In this document: piece by piece, positions 35,601 to 47,262 of the stretch
Layout: the number at the start of each line of letters is the position of its first letter
Numbering within the stretch: the stretch's first letter is position 1
Assembly (NCBI GenBank): GCA_021234155.1
Contig: JAJEKV010000002.1
Location: forward strand, 36,185,107-36,249,106
Direction: 5' to 3'
DNA length: 64,000 nucleotides
DNA from: Isoetes taiwanensis
Lineage: Eukaryota > Streptophyta > Lycopodiopsida > Isoetales > Isoetaceae
Translations under genes and position numbers: made by a program
Notes under the pieces: generated by a model
What the model was told of the DNA's origin: nothing
Database searches by the model: none
The model's input: only the letters and a program-made list of their open reading frames with translations

Positions 35601-38416
35601 ATTATTCCATGATGCTGTATCAATTTGTCCTAAGTACAGCCAAGATTAATCAAAATTGTCCTTGTTGTTTTGTTTAAGCTTTGATTTTAGTTCCTTCAAG
35701 ATTATATTTTTCTTAATTCATATCAAAAAAAGAAATTTCTAATATCCATGAAGACCAATAGGCCATGGGACTCATATAATGAGCTAGTACAATAATTACT
35801 GGGAGGAAAAAAGCCATGTGTCTTTCTGCAATAAAGACCATAGTGACTATTGTTGGCTCAACAAATGAAGACGCGCTTCTAGTACATCCTGAATGTAATA
35901 ATCCTAAGTCATGCACAGACAATTCTTTGCGAAGTTGTGAAAGTATAGAATGTCCTGCAAATGTCAAATAACAAGTTCCGATCATCGTAAAAATAGGAAT
36001 CTTAGAAGTGTATAGTTTTCATCTTCAATAACCTGTAACATACAACATGCACATAATCTCGCCCCCTCGTGGTAATTGCGGCTAGTCTCCAACGCAATAC
36101 TAAAGGTAAAAGCTTAATTTGGAGGGTGGAGAGGGAGAGAGGGAGAGGGTGGTGAGGGAGTAAAACGTGTTATTAAAATATATTAGAGTTAGGTATGAAC
36201 ATCCCTAACATAAACCTATCTTACGCTTTGATCTAATCTAATTATTCTATACGTTCAAATCCTAAAAGTAGCACCATTTTGCACTGCCTTATCTAAACAG
36301 CTCAGGAATTGCGTATATTTCGAGGAGGACGACAACCCACCATGGGTTATTATGAGCATATTTTGTATAATTGCACAATTTTGTGCACACATAGTGCCTA
36401 GATCTAAGTACAAAGCTTAGCCTAGATTTTATGTTGTAGAGTGTTGTATCAACGTGAAGCCGCCTATGTCAGCTAGAATTATAGCATTAGTTCATCCACA
36501 AATAGATATAATCAATGTAATTTCAACCATAAAGCCATCTAACCAAAAGACTTTCTCATCATGTGGAATTAGCTTTTGAGGCCTTTTTTAATCATTTTGC
36601 AGTTGGCTTCTTAGTCACCTTTGTCATTTTATTATTTCTTGTCTTTCTCCAAAAGTTCTGTTATATACAGACAATTTATAGTTCCTCGATTTATCAATCA
36701 AATAATTCCTTGCTCATTCCATTTCACATACGTCAAGTTATGTGCTCATAATGTGCTTTCTGAACTACCTTAGTCGCCATTTTATGTTGATATTTCTTGC
36801 CTTTATGGATTCTGCTCTGATGAACCGAGACTACCTTTCTAGTTTACACACTAGGTATGGTTACTACATTACTACATTAAAGATGTCTTGCTAGTTAGCT
36901 TCTTCAGTTTTTAGTCGCACGCCATCATGAATGATCCGAGGATTTGAGTTTCTATGCTAGTTGAGTTTGCTATTACTGAATGCAAAGTAGACCTTTGCAT
37001 AAGGAGTTGGACCCTAAGCTTTTGAATGGCTCAGAATTGGCTCGTTTGCTTCTTGATAAATAGGCATTTACTGGATTCACTTGAGGCCATCCTGTTTCTT
37101 AAGCAATTCTTCAATTTCCTTCGTCTTCTACAATTCAAGCTCACGTTGTTGTTTCTCTAACTATTGATCAACATTTGCCAGTTATTTGGCATTCCACAAC
37201 TATGGAAATGTTCCACCTCCAATTCTGGTGGTGTCATCATCCTTTTCTCTCATTGTTGTTTCAACACTTCATGATCTTCTCGGGAGATGTCATTCTTAGC
37301 ACCGTCATATCTGCACCTATTGTGCTTCTTCTACTCCCCATGTTGTTTTCTGTGCTCATGCTTTTGAGGTTATTATGTCTGATTTGGTCATGGCAGCAGG
37401 GTCAATTGAAAAAAAGACTATTAGGAGTATGTTTTATAATATTCAGTTGGTATGATAATATAGGAGAGGGTGGGTGCCCTACAACAGCCCACTTAAAGTG
37501 CAATTACTTTAGTATATTGGATTTAATCTTTTTAAACCTCTTATTTTGATACAGGGTAATGAAATTTGAGAGTCTAGCTTTCAACTGAGACCAAACACCA
37601 GTCGTTTTTGATAAGTTGAAAGTTTGCTATGAAAAATAAGTTGTATGGTTATTTTGACCCAACATGACATCAAGTGCCCATCAATAGACCATCAAATGTC
37701 CTCCAATGAACCATTAACTACTCACACTTTGACACCTGTATTGTCCAACAAGTGCCGCACAATAAACTGTGCATCTCATCCAACTTACAATAGTCCTTAA
37801 GTGGGCGGTTAAGAGGCAAAATGTGAGTGTTTAGATGGGAAAAAGTGGGCATTTAAAGCGTAATGGGTGGGAAAACAACAGTCTTCCCTAACTAAACCAA
37901 TATCTATTGATGATTGAAACAAATTGTGTTTGCTCTCCCAGAAGATAGTATAGAAGCCTAGCTTCTTGCTGATAATACATAGTATTACCAGAATAAGTAA
38001 ACTCTAGGCTACAAATATGCTACACATTGGAAAGAAATATGTCATTCGAACGTGCGCAAAGGAGCAAAAAAAAAAAGGTAAAAAAAACTCGTTTTATTCC
38101 AATATATATTTGGCTACCAGATTTCTATTTTTCAGCTGGTCAAAAATGATGTCAACATCTTATTTTCACAAGGGAAGAAAAGATTTTTCGTTTGCTTGCA
38201 TCTCCTGCCGATCCTAAATCCACGATCAACCCACAATCCCATTCGTCCATCTTATGATTCACACCTTAACAATTAAGTGTGTCTGTTCCATGCATGGCGG
38301 TATTTTGGTTATAAATGGGCATGGTCTCATTTTGTTGCACGCATTTTTGCTTGCTCTCTTCTGCTGTGCTCTCTACTATCTGTGTTTCTCTGAATCATCT
38401 TGTCCATTCATCCAAT
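32676..38416. other. Long stretch without a supported gene
   Basis: ORFs here are short and mostly random. One minus-strand frame at 33536-33799 (SSREILMDQHIISPVSSVHS) has a protein-like look and could be an upstream exon of the methyltransferase gene or of another gene. A polypurine GGGAGAGAGGGAGAGGG tract lies at about 36121-36160. An old tandem duplication lies at 35007-35470. Nothing else is recognised. Confidence 0.35.
35007..35470. repeat. Diverged direct repeat, about 150 bp, offset about 313 bp
   Basis: ACTAATCGCATATTTC, then GTGGTTTAGCTAAACTC, then CTTTCTAGCATTTAGC at 35020-35150 reappear in the same order with many substitutions at about 35333-35462. TTAGCTAAAC itself recurs several times. 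Confidence 0.65.
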
Positions 38417-38889
38417 ATGGTGAGGATCAATGCAAGGGAGTGGCAACATTATGAAGTGCTTGAACAGATTGAAAAGGGGGTTTTCTTAGTTAGATGCAAG
38501 GAGTTCTCTAGAGTTGCAGGGCTCTTTGACAAGGCTAAGAGGCCATTTGTTGGAAAGTTCAGAGGCAAGAGTAGCTACATGCAAGGGCATTTCAGAAGAG
38601 AGAATGAAGATATTGAAGGTGAACGTGGTTCCCAAGCCTTTGAAGAAAACTAGGAGGGATCATGCAGCCCATATTGCACAAATTGTGGCTACTAGTTGCA
38701 ATGTGTTGAAATCTCCTAGAATTCCTCAATCCAATGCATTGAAGTTATTGTAAAGTAAGTAGTCCAAACATGTTGTAGATTGGATTGTACCCAAGTTCTT
38801 TTATGCTGAAGGCATTTCATTTAGCAAGGCAAAGTCCCCTTTCTTTCCTGATATGGTTTTATCTATAGCAAAATATGATTTTATACTTA
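38417..38889 (+). pseudogene. hAT transposase (BED + DUF659), 5' segment
   Basis: ATG 38417 opens MVRINAREWQHYEVLEQIEK, the lead-in of a BED zinc finger, whose cysteine pair is degenerate (RCKEFS). Stops and a frame change follow. The stretch near 38770-38880 reads KFFYAEGISFSKAKSPFFPD and VLSIAKYDF, which fits the start of DUF659 in plant hAT transposases. The reading is cut at 38889 by the Mutator-like element and resumes at 42355. Decayed before or after that insertion; not functional. Confidence 0.65.
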
Positions 38890-39167
38890 GGAAAATTACC
38901 TGAATACCACTATATTTTGCATCTTTTACCAAAATAGCCCTTGTATTTCAATTATTTCTTTAAATTCCCCTGATCAACAAAATACCACTGTATTATAGCA
39001 TATTTACCTGAATGTCCCCCAATTTTATGAAATTACCAAAATGCCTCTCAAGTATAATAGAATTTTTTAAAATGCCCCCTTCATAAAAATGGATTAACAA
39101 ACAACTTTGACACAAGATGCCCCCTTTTAAGATAATTGATTACCAGAACATACATTTATGAACCAAG

Positions 39168-41097
39168 CTCAGCATTACGCTAAGATGACGCTGTGGTGGC
39201 CGCCATGTAGGGTCTCGACGCAATTTTCTTAATAACTTATGGCTCGTGTGTCAGGGTTGGGTGTTCTTTAGTGCTTTGGAAAGCTAGGGATGTGAGCTTT
39301 CCATTGGTGTATAATTCATACAGTTTTGGTGTGTTTATCTGGGTCGGATTTGGAGTTTACAGATTTCGGCTACCATGGCAAACCCTAGTTTGCCAATGTC
39401 TGGAACACGTTCGTCAGCCAAGAAAGTGGTAGGTGGTGCTTCTGCTTCTTCTTTTGTCCATGATATGAATTCTCCTTTGCCGCTTCCTAATTTACCTGAT
39501 AATTCTCGCCTCAATCCTCTTGCTTTTGACCCTTCTCTTGTTAATATGAGTACAAGCTTGCAACACTTTCCCCCGCTGTCTAAATCTGCACCTTTGCCTA
39601 CCTCTCAAGTAGGGACCACTGTAAATACTTCTACTGTTGCTTCTGCTTCTTTTGTGTCTACTTCTGCTGGGTGTGTATCTGCCCCTTCTGCTCCGTGGGT
39701 TCGTCTGATGCTGTGGCTAGAGCGCCTTCTACACGATTTAGCGATTGGATCAAACATGATTTGACATCTAGTGTGCAATCTGCTCGTGTTTCTGTTGCAT
39801 TGAATATTATGTTACAGAATAACAAGAAAGAATTGAGCTCGTATCTAAATGAGTTACAAGCAAAAGATGACCGTATGGATGTTCAGTTGCCTCCTAAGGG
39901 TGTATTCTATGAGGCACAACAGTGTTCAAATGCTTTTACACAGGCTAGCCTACCGGTTGTCGAAATTGATCATAATGTTCATTTGCAGTGTGTTCAGAAC
40001 CTTGTGTCTCATGCAGTTGTTTGCCATTTCACTGGACAGTTTTTGGATCTCAGGAGAGTTGTCTTTTGGCTAAAACATCACCTTCAGAGACTGGGTCTCC
40101 CTCATTATGTATCTCTAAAAGTTTTGGATAAAGATACATGTTTGACTCTTCATTTGCAGTTGACAGGCTTGTGGAACGTGGTGTTGATCCTCTTTGGGGA
40201 CATTATCTTCTATATCAGGTTTATTCTCTTGGATTTTTGCCAAGTAAGTCTGGTGCATTGTGCATGCCTTGTTGGCTTGCCTTAGAGGATTTTCCACTAG
40301 AACTGCAAGTGTCTGATTTTATGATTGCTATTGCCAATGAATTGAATATGCATCTTACCCATTCTATTGTTAATGGTCCTCGAATTTGTGTATCTCTTCC
40401 TACTTGTGTTTCTATTCCTCAGTCAATAGTGGTCAAAAGTGGCCCACTTTTTTTCAAATACAAACTACGTCTGCTTAATGGACCCGAGCTTGCCAAGATG
40501 TTTCCCAATATTGAGGCTTTTGCTACTTACAGGTCCATGCATACTTTTGTCTCTACCTCCTCAACTGCTCCTATCCCATGTCACACATCATCCACTTCAC
40601 TTGAATGTCGTGTTGTATCATCTTCTTCCTCATCTGCCTCTGCACTAATTAATCCGCCAGTTTTACCAGCCCCTGTGCCTTCTTCTTTAGCCAATTCTGC
40701 ACTATCACCTTCTTCTATTGCATCTCCTTCTCAGTCTATATCAGTGGACCCTCTTAATGAGAATCAACACTCTCCTCTTCAGGACATTGCTTAGAAGCAA
40801 GAATTATTGGAAGAGAGATGGTCTACTCCACGCCTAAAGAAACTTGCACGTCGCAAAAATAGCTCGGCTCCTCAATCTGCGTTGATTCAGCTCCAATATC
40901 TGCTAAGATTATTACAGTGGAGGTCCCTGACTCAATGGCATTGAGACACCAGAGAGCAGATCAAGTTGCTGTTAATGATTCTATGGATGTGGAAGTTCGA
41001 CCTGGTTAAAGTAACTTTTTTAAAAATATGATTATATATTATTTTTCTCTTTGTAGGAGAGGAAAATAGAGTCTGACGTCCTTCAAAAAAAAAAAAA
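39168..41097 (+). mobile_element. L1-like retroposon with ORF1 only (half-LINE)
   Basis: It begins after ATTTATGAACCAA (39155-39167), has a 5' leader of about 200 bp, one ORF1, and ends in a 13-A tail at 41085-41097. ATTTTGAACCAA follows at 41100-41111, a near-perfect target duplication. The uninterrupted arm in the second, internal copy near 41540 reads straight through this point, which confirms the insertion. No endonuclease or reverse transcriptase sequence lies between ORF1 and the tail. It must have been moved by proteins made elsewhere. Confidence 0.7.
39375..40794 (+). pseudogene. LINE ORF1, DUF4283-type nucleic-acid-binding protein, frameshifted
   Basis: ATG 39375 (MANPSLPMSGTRSS) opens a Ser/Pro-rich N-terminus. 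A frame change near 39700 leads to RFSDWIKHDLTSSVQ and then AVVCHFTGQFLDLRRVVFWL, the start of the DUF4283 fold of plant L1 ORF1 proteins. A second frame change near 40140 leads to LVERGVDPLWGHYLLYQVYS, then CWLALEDFPLELQVSDFM and SIPQSIVVKSGPLFFKYKLR, the second half of the domain. A Ser/Pro/Ala-rich tail runs to the stop at 40794. The CCHC knuckle that usually follows is not seen. With two frameshifts it cannot make the full protein now. ORF1 proteins coat LINE RNA. Confidence 0.6.
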
Positions 41098-42354
41098 GAA
41101 TTTTGAACCAATAAAAGTAAATCCTTTTGAATATATTTTATATGATGTCTCATGCTGGTGGGGCATGACAACTACAATGGTCATGCCCAATCTCTTGGCA
41201 ATTTTTACATCGTAATGGTCTCTTTTATGACCCACTGCGAATGCATCTCTTCTTTGGACGCCCTGGTTGACGAAGAGCAACTGGCAGTAATGTAACATCT
41301 TCATTGACTTCATCATGATGTGTTTTGTGGTGTTTTCATTCTAGATAGTACAAATAATGGCAAATTATGATAGCTGTTTCATGAAGATATGGGAATTTGC
41401 TAGTATTTCGCTTATCTAGAAGATGTTACATTACCGTCAATTGCTCGTCGTCAACCAAAGCATCCAAACATAAAAATGGTTAACAAACAACTTTGACACA
41501 AGATGCCCCCTTTTAAGATAATTGATTACCAGAACATACATTTTGAATCAATAGAAGTAAATCCTTTTGGATATATTTTATATGATGTCTCATGCTGGTG
41601 CATAACAACTACAATGGTTATGCCCAATCTCTTGGCAATTTTTGCATCGTAATGGTCTCTTTTATGACCCACCATTCTCAGCTGCGGATGCATGTCTTCT
41701 TTGCTCTGGTTGACGAAGAGCAACTGGCAGTAATGTAACATCTTCATTGACTTCATCATCATGTGTTTTGTGGCGTTTTTATTCTAGATAGTACAAATAA
41801 TGGCAAATTATGATAGCTGTTTCATGAAGATATGGGAATTTGCTAGTAGTTCGCTTATCTAATAAAAATACCAAAACACATGAAGATGTTACATTACCAT
41901 CAATTGCTCGTCGTCAACTAAAGCATCCAAATGAGAAGCGCATCTATACTGAGGGATGGTGGTTCACAAAAGAGACCATTATCATGTAAAAATTGCCAGG
42001 AGGTTGGGTATAACCATCATAGTTGTCGTGCACCACCAGCATGAGATATCACATGGAATATTTTCAAAAGGATTTACTTCTAATGGTTCAAAATGAATGT
42101 TCTGGTAATCAATTATCTCAAAAGAGCATCTTTTATCAAAGGTACTTATTAATGTGTCTATTTTTATAAGTGAGGGCAATTTAATAAATTATAATGTAGT
42201 TAAGGGGTATTTTGACAATTTTGTAAAAATTTAGGGGGCCTTTTAGGTAAATACGCTATAATACAGTGGTATTTTGTTCACTTGGGGCATTTAGAGAAAT
42301 AATTGAAATACAAGTGCTATTTTGGTAAAACGCACAAAATATAGGAGCATTTCC

Positions 42355-42654
42355 TTTCAGTTATGGGGCATCAAGCTTTGATTCCTTGAGAACCACTCGT
42401 CTTTCAAAGGAAAGAGCAAACTTGGGGGTTGAAATTGTACATGTCAGATGTTCTTGGGAAAGAACAGGCTGTATAATCGTGAGTGATAGTGGGATTGACA
42501 CTAAAAGAAGACCTCTCATCACCATCTTGATATTCAGCCAGTTGATACAGTCTTCCATTTATCCAAAGATTATTCTGGACAAGAAAAATCAGGGGCTTCC
42601 ATTAGACATTTGATTGAGGGAGTAATTGAGTCTATAGGACCTGAGAATGTGCAT
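42355..42654 (+). pseudogene. hAT transposase (DUF659), middle segment
   Basis: Resumes with YGASSFDSLRTTRLSKER and continues CSWERTGCIIVSDSG and KRRPLITILIFS, the W..TGC...D..D...RPLI core of DUF659. A frame change follows, after which HLIEGVIESIGPENV is read up to the LTR retrotransposon at 42655. The second acidic residue region of the RNase-H core begins here. Split on both sides by later insertions. Confidence 0.75.
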
Positions 42655-43224
42655 TGTTTGGGGTCTGGGTTCGGGAACTCCTGGAAGACAGCCCTCTGTG
42701 AGGACCCGTGGATCTAACAGGAGAGTCCGGGGGACTATGTCACGCGGGATTTGCAAGAAGAGAAGAAGAAGAAGAAAACAGAACAAATGAGAGGAAAATG
42801 ATAAGCTTTCTTGATATCAATGATGAACATACATGAGCTCTCGCAATAGAGAGGAAAACTGAAAGGAGACAAGACTCAAAACTCATCTAGAACTCATGTG
42901 CGAGCTCTAGTCATATATATAGTACAATGGCCTTGGGCCCAATATAGACACTCGACCGATCTCTGCCGACTCGGAAGGAGGCCCGATTTGCAGAATGTGG
43001 GCGGTGCCTCTTGAAGTGCCTAGAATCATGCCGACGCCGACGCTGGCGGTGACGGCCGCCACTTGTCCGAAGCCTTTTGATAGGCTTTGATCAAGGTGGT
43101 CTCGCCGCTTGGTCTTCCTCACGAGCCTTTGATGGTCGACCCGGTCGATCGGGAGGATCCTTGAGCTTGACCTCGTCCTGTCAGAGAGGATGAATAGTCC
43201 TTGCATCAGAGGCACAGACTAACA
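42655..43224 (-). repeat. 3' LTR of the Ty3/gypsy element (570 bp)
   Basis: Starts TGTTTGGGGTCTGG and ends AGACTAACA on the plus strand. The first 296 bp or so are identical to the other LTR; from about 42951 on, the two differ at dozens of positions with many small indels. Confidence 0.95.
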
Positions 43225-43236
43225 CTCCCCACCAAA
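43225..43236 (-). other. Polypurine tract
   Basis: Read on the minus strand, TTTGGTGGGGAG stands directly against the 3' LTR. It is the expected primer site for plus-strand DNA synthesis. Confidence 0.75.
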
Positions 43237-43239
43237 CGA

Positions 43240-44790
43240 CACTCGTGAGTGAAGAAAAGGAGGAAGGGTTTCGAGGGGGAAGCCATCTGGTTCGAAAGTG
43301 ATCCTCACGGGAGTGAGGACGGGCACCATTATGGTAATCGCCAATGAGATCCCGGGCGTGTTTGAAGAGCGGGGAGGAGTGTTGTGGCCAAGGGCGGATC
43401 TGCATCAATAAGAAAGCGAGATCGCACTATGTCTTCAAGGGCAAAGATGGGCGCCAAGAAATGTAAATCGACATTCCATGAGGAGGCAGTGTCCGAGGCC
43501 AAAGGCACCGACAATCGCATTCGGATTGCAAAGGAAAAATGGGACGCCGCCGATTTAAGGAGCCGAGCAAAAGCATTTGAGAGCAGCACAAAACCCGCTT
43601 TGAAGATGGATCAAGGATCCGGTGAGGTGGTGGCATTCTCGCAAGAAGGTGTCAAGACCATGAAGCGCATCCGGCGGGCCGCTGCCAACCACGCCATTAG
43701 CAATATAGATCCAATTCGTGGTGGTATCCGTGAGTGGCACCTTCTTCCCAATGTGAGCGGCGAACAAAAACGTGGATCCCACCGAGATCCATCGAGATCC
43801 GAGGTGGAGTCCATCCGGCATGACCATCCATGACCTTGGTCCAAAAAGGAGGTGCCAATCGAAAGTCAGAACCCGGGCGGGGAGGTACGCCTGTGGGAAG
43901 CATAGGGAGAAGGAACCATGCCCGTGGGCGGGTGGCCGAAGCCGGTCTCCCGAATTGATCGACAAGATTCGGATCAAGAGCTTGACACCAACGATCCCAA
44001 AGAGAAGCGAGAGAGTTGAGAGTTGACAGAGGGCTATCCCATCCCGGGGGACCGCCTTGCTATCCAACAGAGCCCGTAATTGATTATAACCCGCGGGTGC
44101 CGCATATAAATTTGTGCATAGGGAAGATCCTTGGGATGTCCTAGATACTTCCTTATCTGTTGCGTGGCCGCTTCGCTTGCCGAGAGATAAATGATTGGCA
44201 AGCCTCGCATGTACTCCCCGATGAAGAGTGTGGGTCCGAGCATGATCAGCAAGATATGGATTGTTATCCCGAAGCAACCATTGCACAAGCAATACCCCGA
44301 AAGAGTCGGGCGGGCCCATCTCTAAGTGTTCCCGTATATCACCGGATAGAAATCATGAAATATGTAAGCCATGGGCTGAACAACTCAAGGTGATAAAGTC
44401 CGGATCGCACGCGGTATGAGATCAAAGACCAAAAGGGCACAAAGATAACCCTTTGTCTTCAATGGAGAGTTCGCCAACCAAGAAAATCTGCAGCGTTTCG
44501 GGGAATATTCACAGTCCATCCGCCGCATGCCACTTCGAAAGGAAGAGGTGGCGGCGAGCAACCACATAATCGTGATAGCAGGAAGGAACCGGGAAGTCCA
44601 AATGCATTCTCGGAATAATGGCGGTATGGCCAGCCAAGTTTTGCTTGAGCCTCATCGCCAGATCAATAGCTTGCTTGCACGTTGTTCAAGATCACGGATC
44701 CGGTTGTCCTTTCTAGCAAAGAAGTGATTGGTCACGGACCCGCTTTCTCGAAAGTGTTGACTGGGAGGAGGATTGCCCCCCGAGTATTGA
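43240..44790 (-). other. Retrotransposon 3' region with unassigned ORFs
   Basis: The longest minus-strand frame (44319-43555, 254 codons) and two overlapping frames (one with KVMDGHAGWTPPRISMDLGG) may be pieces of one frame-broken protein. The antisense strand also has a 149-codon ORF at 43384-43833. Some plant Tat-type elements carry antisense ORFs, so strand is not settled. No domain recognised. Confidence 0.4.
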
Positions 44791-44817
44791 GACGGCACCC
44801 GGCAATCTCCGGCGCCA

Positions 44818-46000
44818 TCAAGAATCTTCAAGCCGCACCTCGTAAGCTGATCTTGAAGAGAGGCGAAATGAGAGGTCTGTAGAAAGCCGAGCCGGGCCAA
44901 GGAGGCAATTTGAGCGCCCCGCCTGTAAGGTTTTGAACTTGAGTGCTGAAATTTTCACAAAGTTCGAGTACAAGGCGTTGAGCTTAGCAATATCTGGCCC
45001 TTGGTACCCGGGAGAGCTTCTTTGGACTTGTTGTGCTCCAATAAATTCTGAATTTCTGATTGGAGCCGAGCCTTCTGATCCGCAAGTTGGCTGACTTGAT
45101 CCCATGCACTTTTGAGATCCTGTATGAGCCCGTAAGAGAGCTCCGTGCTTGTCTTGAAGTTTGGCCTCCAAAGTTGCAACTTGGGCAAAGGCGCCTTGAA
45201 GGTCCCTGTACCGCGATCGAGGGCCTCTAGTGCCATTTGAACCCCGGTCATAAGAGCGCCTTGGGATTCTTGTAACTTGAACAATGCCAGCTTGAGCATC
45301 CCGCCGACATCGATACAACAACCGACGAGGGTGTTGTGGTGGTGGAGCCGGGCCGTTGCCCGGTTTGTGATGTTTGGGAAAGATGGTGTGAACCGGATGG
45401 TGTAGCCGAGGAGGAGACAAAGGACATGGGTGTGCTGATTTTGGACATGACCAAAGAGAAGAAGGGCGAAGTGCCAACTCGGTTAGTCCGTGGAAGGGAC
45501 CGCCGAGTGGAATTATGAGAATTTTGTGGTGTGGGAGGGAAGTAATGACGGATGAGGGCTTGAAGGTGGCCTCCCACGAAAATTTCAGAAATGGAAGTGG
45601 CACCCGGCGGTCCACTTCTTGGAGAAGACGATAGAACATTAATTGGGGCCAATCGATGTGGTGGTTGGAGTGTGTAGCAAAGATGACCATGTTATAGAAA
45701 GGTTTATTGATATGGGTGTTCTTGATAGAATACCCAAGGAACTTGGCGCCACGTAAACTTAACAAAGGTTTCGTGGAGGCTTGTCGATATTGGTCGACGA
45801 TGCACATTGGCATGATAAGGAGGTGCACCAAACTCGCGGACATCTAGATCCCGTATGGCGCAGACCATGATAAACAAGGGGTTTGCAAGGGAATATGAAA
45901 TACCTCAGAAATCAAATGTTGAGTCAAATAAATGGTGGTGCCATCGACCACAAAGTGATGTATCCATTCGGGCCGTTAACGATATTGGCGATGAACCGCT
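44818..46000 (-). pseudogene. Extra ORF downstream of integrase, transposon-protein-like with coiled coil
   Basis: One frame just upstream of 45843 reads HHFVVDGTTIYLTQHLISEV, then the 341-codon frame 45843-44818 begins with SASLVHLLIMPMCIVDQYRQ. Residues about 55-80 include THSNHHIDWPQLMFYRLLQE. The layout faintly resembles the domain annotated as putative plant transposon protein in many plant retroelement ORFs. A parallel frame at 45299-44955 encodes DQVSQLADQKARLQSEIQNL, a clear coiled coil. Frames swap several times. Function unknown. Its position after integrase is where envelope-like or accessory ORFs of Athila/Tat elements lie, but no signal peptide or transmembrane pattern supports an envelope. 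Confidence 0.4.
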
Positions 46001-47262
46001 TGGTTGGTCGATTTGGAGCCTAAGTTCCATTTGAGAGAATTCAGAAAAGCTTTTGTCGCTCAGCTGACTTCTTTATTTGGGCCAACAAGGGCTTCACGGA
46101 AAGTGGGCGTCAAGAAGGATACGTGACTCAAAAAGAGCCGGATCCTTGGGAGCAAAAGAGCTTGAAGTGTAGAAAATCTTGGTGCAGCCATGGTAACGAT
46201 TTGCGTAAACTAAGAGTGATTCAAAGAGCGAGGACGAAAAGCCAAGTACCTGGAGGACGAAAAGCGCAGAGGAACTTAAAAGGTTTTAGGGCTTACAAAT
46301 GGAGGCTAAGAGGTATGAAGAGAGCCAAACCGGAGCCGCTGATGGTGCCGTGTGTCGAAAAGATGCCAAGGAGTGTATTGAGAGGCAAAATTTGGCTAAG
46401 TCCCCAAAAACGTAAGGGAGAAGCAATGAACGGTGAGGATGAGACGTGAGAGAAGGATCGATGTGACAATTGGCCAAAGGACACATATTAATTGTTGACG
46501 GGTATGAAAAGAAGCAAGGGCATTTAATGCGGGCAACTCGGCGGGATATCATGAAAACGTAATGTGTCGAGAGTACCCCGCTAGATTTATACGGAGAAAA
46601 GATTCTCGCTTTAGAAAGAGCCTTGCATTGCAAACACGCTGGCTTAATTTCTGATTGGTCCACGCCGACAAGGAGTTCCTCGGGCCATATATAAGACAAA
46701 CCGGGAGTAAACGGGCATCCGATGGCGCCGGCATGGCTGGCCGCCGGTTTGAACGAGGACCGCACTATGCCCACGAACCGCCGAGTGGATTACCCGCAAG
46801 ATGAATTGTCCGACCTGGCGCCGCCACAATCGTGGCGTGAGAATGGACGGCTGGTGTGCCGATGGCTGAACATCCCGACCAAGACCAACGGATGGAGGTG
46901 GTTCTGCACCTTCGGCTGATCCCGAAAGCAAAACCTCTACCATCTCCTCTCAAGATCACCTCCTCCTCCCAACCCTAGGAGTAGGGGTTTTTCCTCTTAG
47001 GTTTTTAGTAGATAGGGCTCGAGCCCGCTTTTGTATATAGGGGCGGCCCTATAGCGAAATAGTTTGGCAAATACCGCATTTTGTAAAAAATTATCCACTA
47101 TAATATAATATGCCGCCTTTCTAGTCACTTTCGTGGTGTTTGCTTCTTGAACTCAGACTTTTGTTGATTGTCGCCAGGTGATGAAATGTTTTGAGATCGA
47201 AAACCATTAACCAATGTAGGTAATGGAGTGCCATCTAACTCGCTGCCCGGAAAACGCTAGGT

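Larger units (their letters stand above)
38890..42354. mobile_element. Mutator-like foldback element inserted in the hAT gene
   Basis: Both ends carry the same 280-300 bp terminal sequence in inverted orientation: 38890-39167 and, reversed, 42354 to about 42060 (ACCAAAATAG, TTGTATTTCAATTATTTCT, ATACCACTGTATTATAGC). Flanks 38881-38889 (TTATACTTA) and 42355-42363 (TTTCAGTTA) form an imperfect 9-bp target duplication, the size typical of Mutator elements. Inside, pieces encoding a zinc-knuckle tail occur at 41099-41340 and 41526-41770 (minus) and 41930-42045 (plus). The element is therefore largely an inverted duplication of one transposase end with no catalytic domain. A non-autonomous element, itself invaded at 39168. 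Confidence 0.7.

Noticed and set aside
35713-35985. 90-codon minus-strand ORF
   Set aside because: No motif, AT-rich surroundings, and no neighbouring exon to join.
37175-37549. 124-codon hydrophobic ORF resembling a membrane protein
   Set aside because: Hydrophobicity comes from T-rich sequence; other frames are equally plausible and no family is recognisable.
43384-43833. 149-codon plus-strand ORF in the retrotransposon
   Set aside because: It is antisense to the element and overlaps a longer minus-strand frame. Composition is GC-driven. Kept only as a note because some Tat elements have antisense ORFs.
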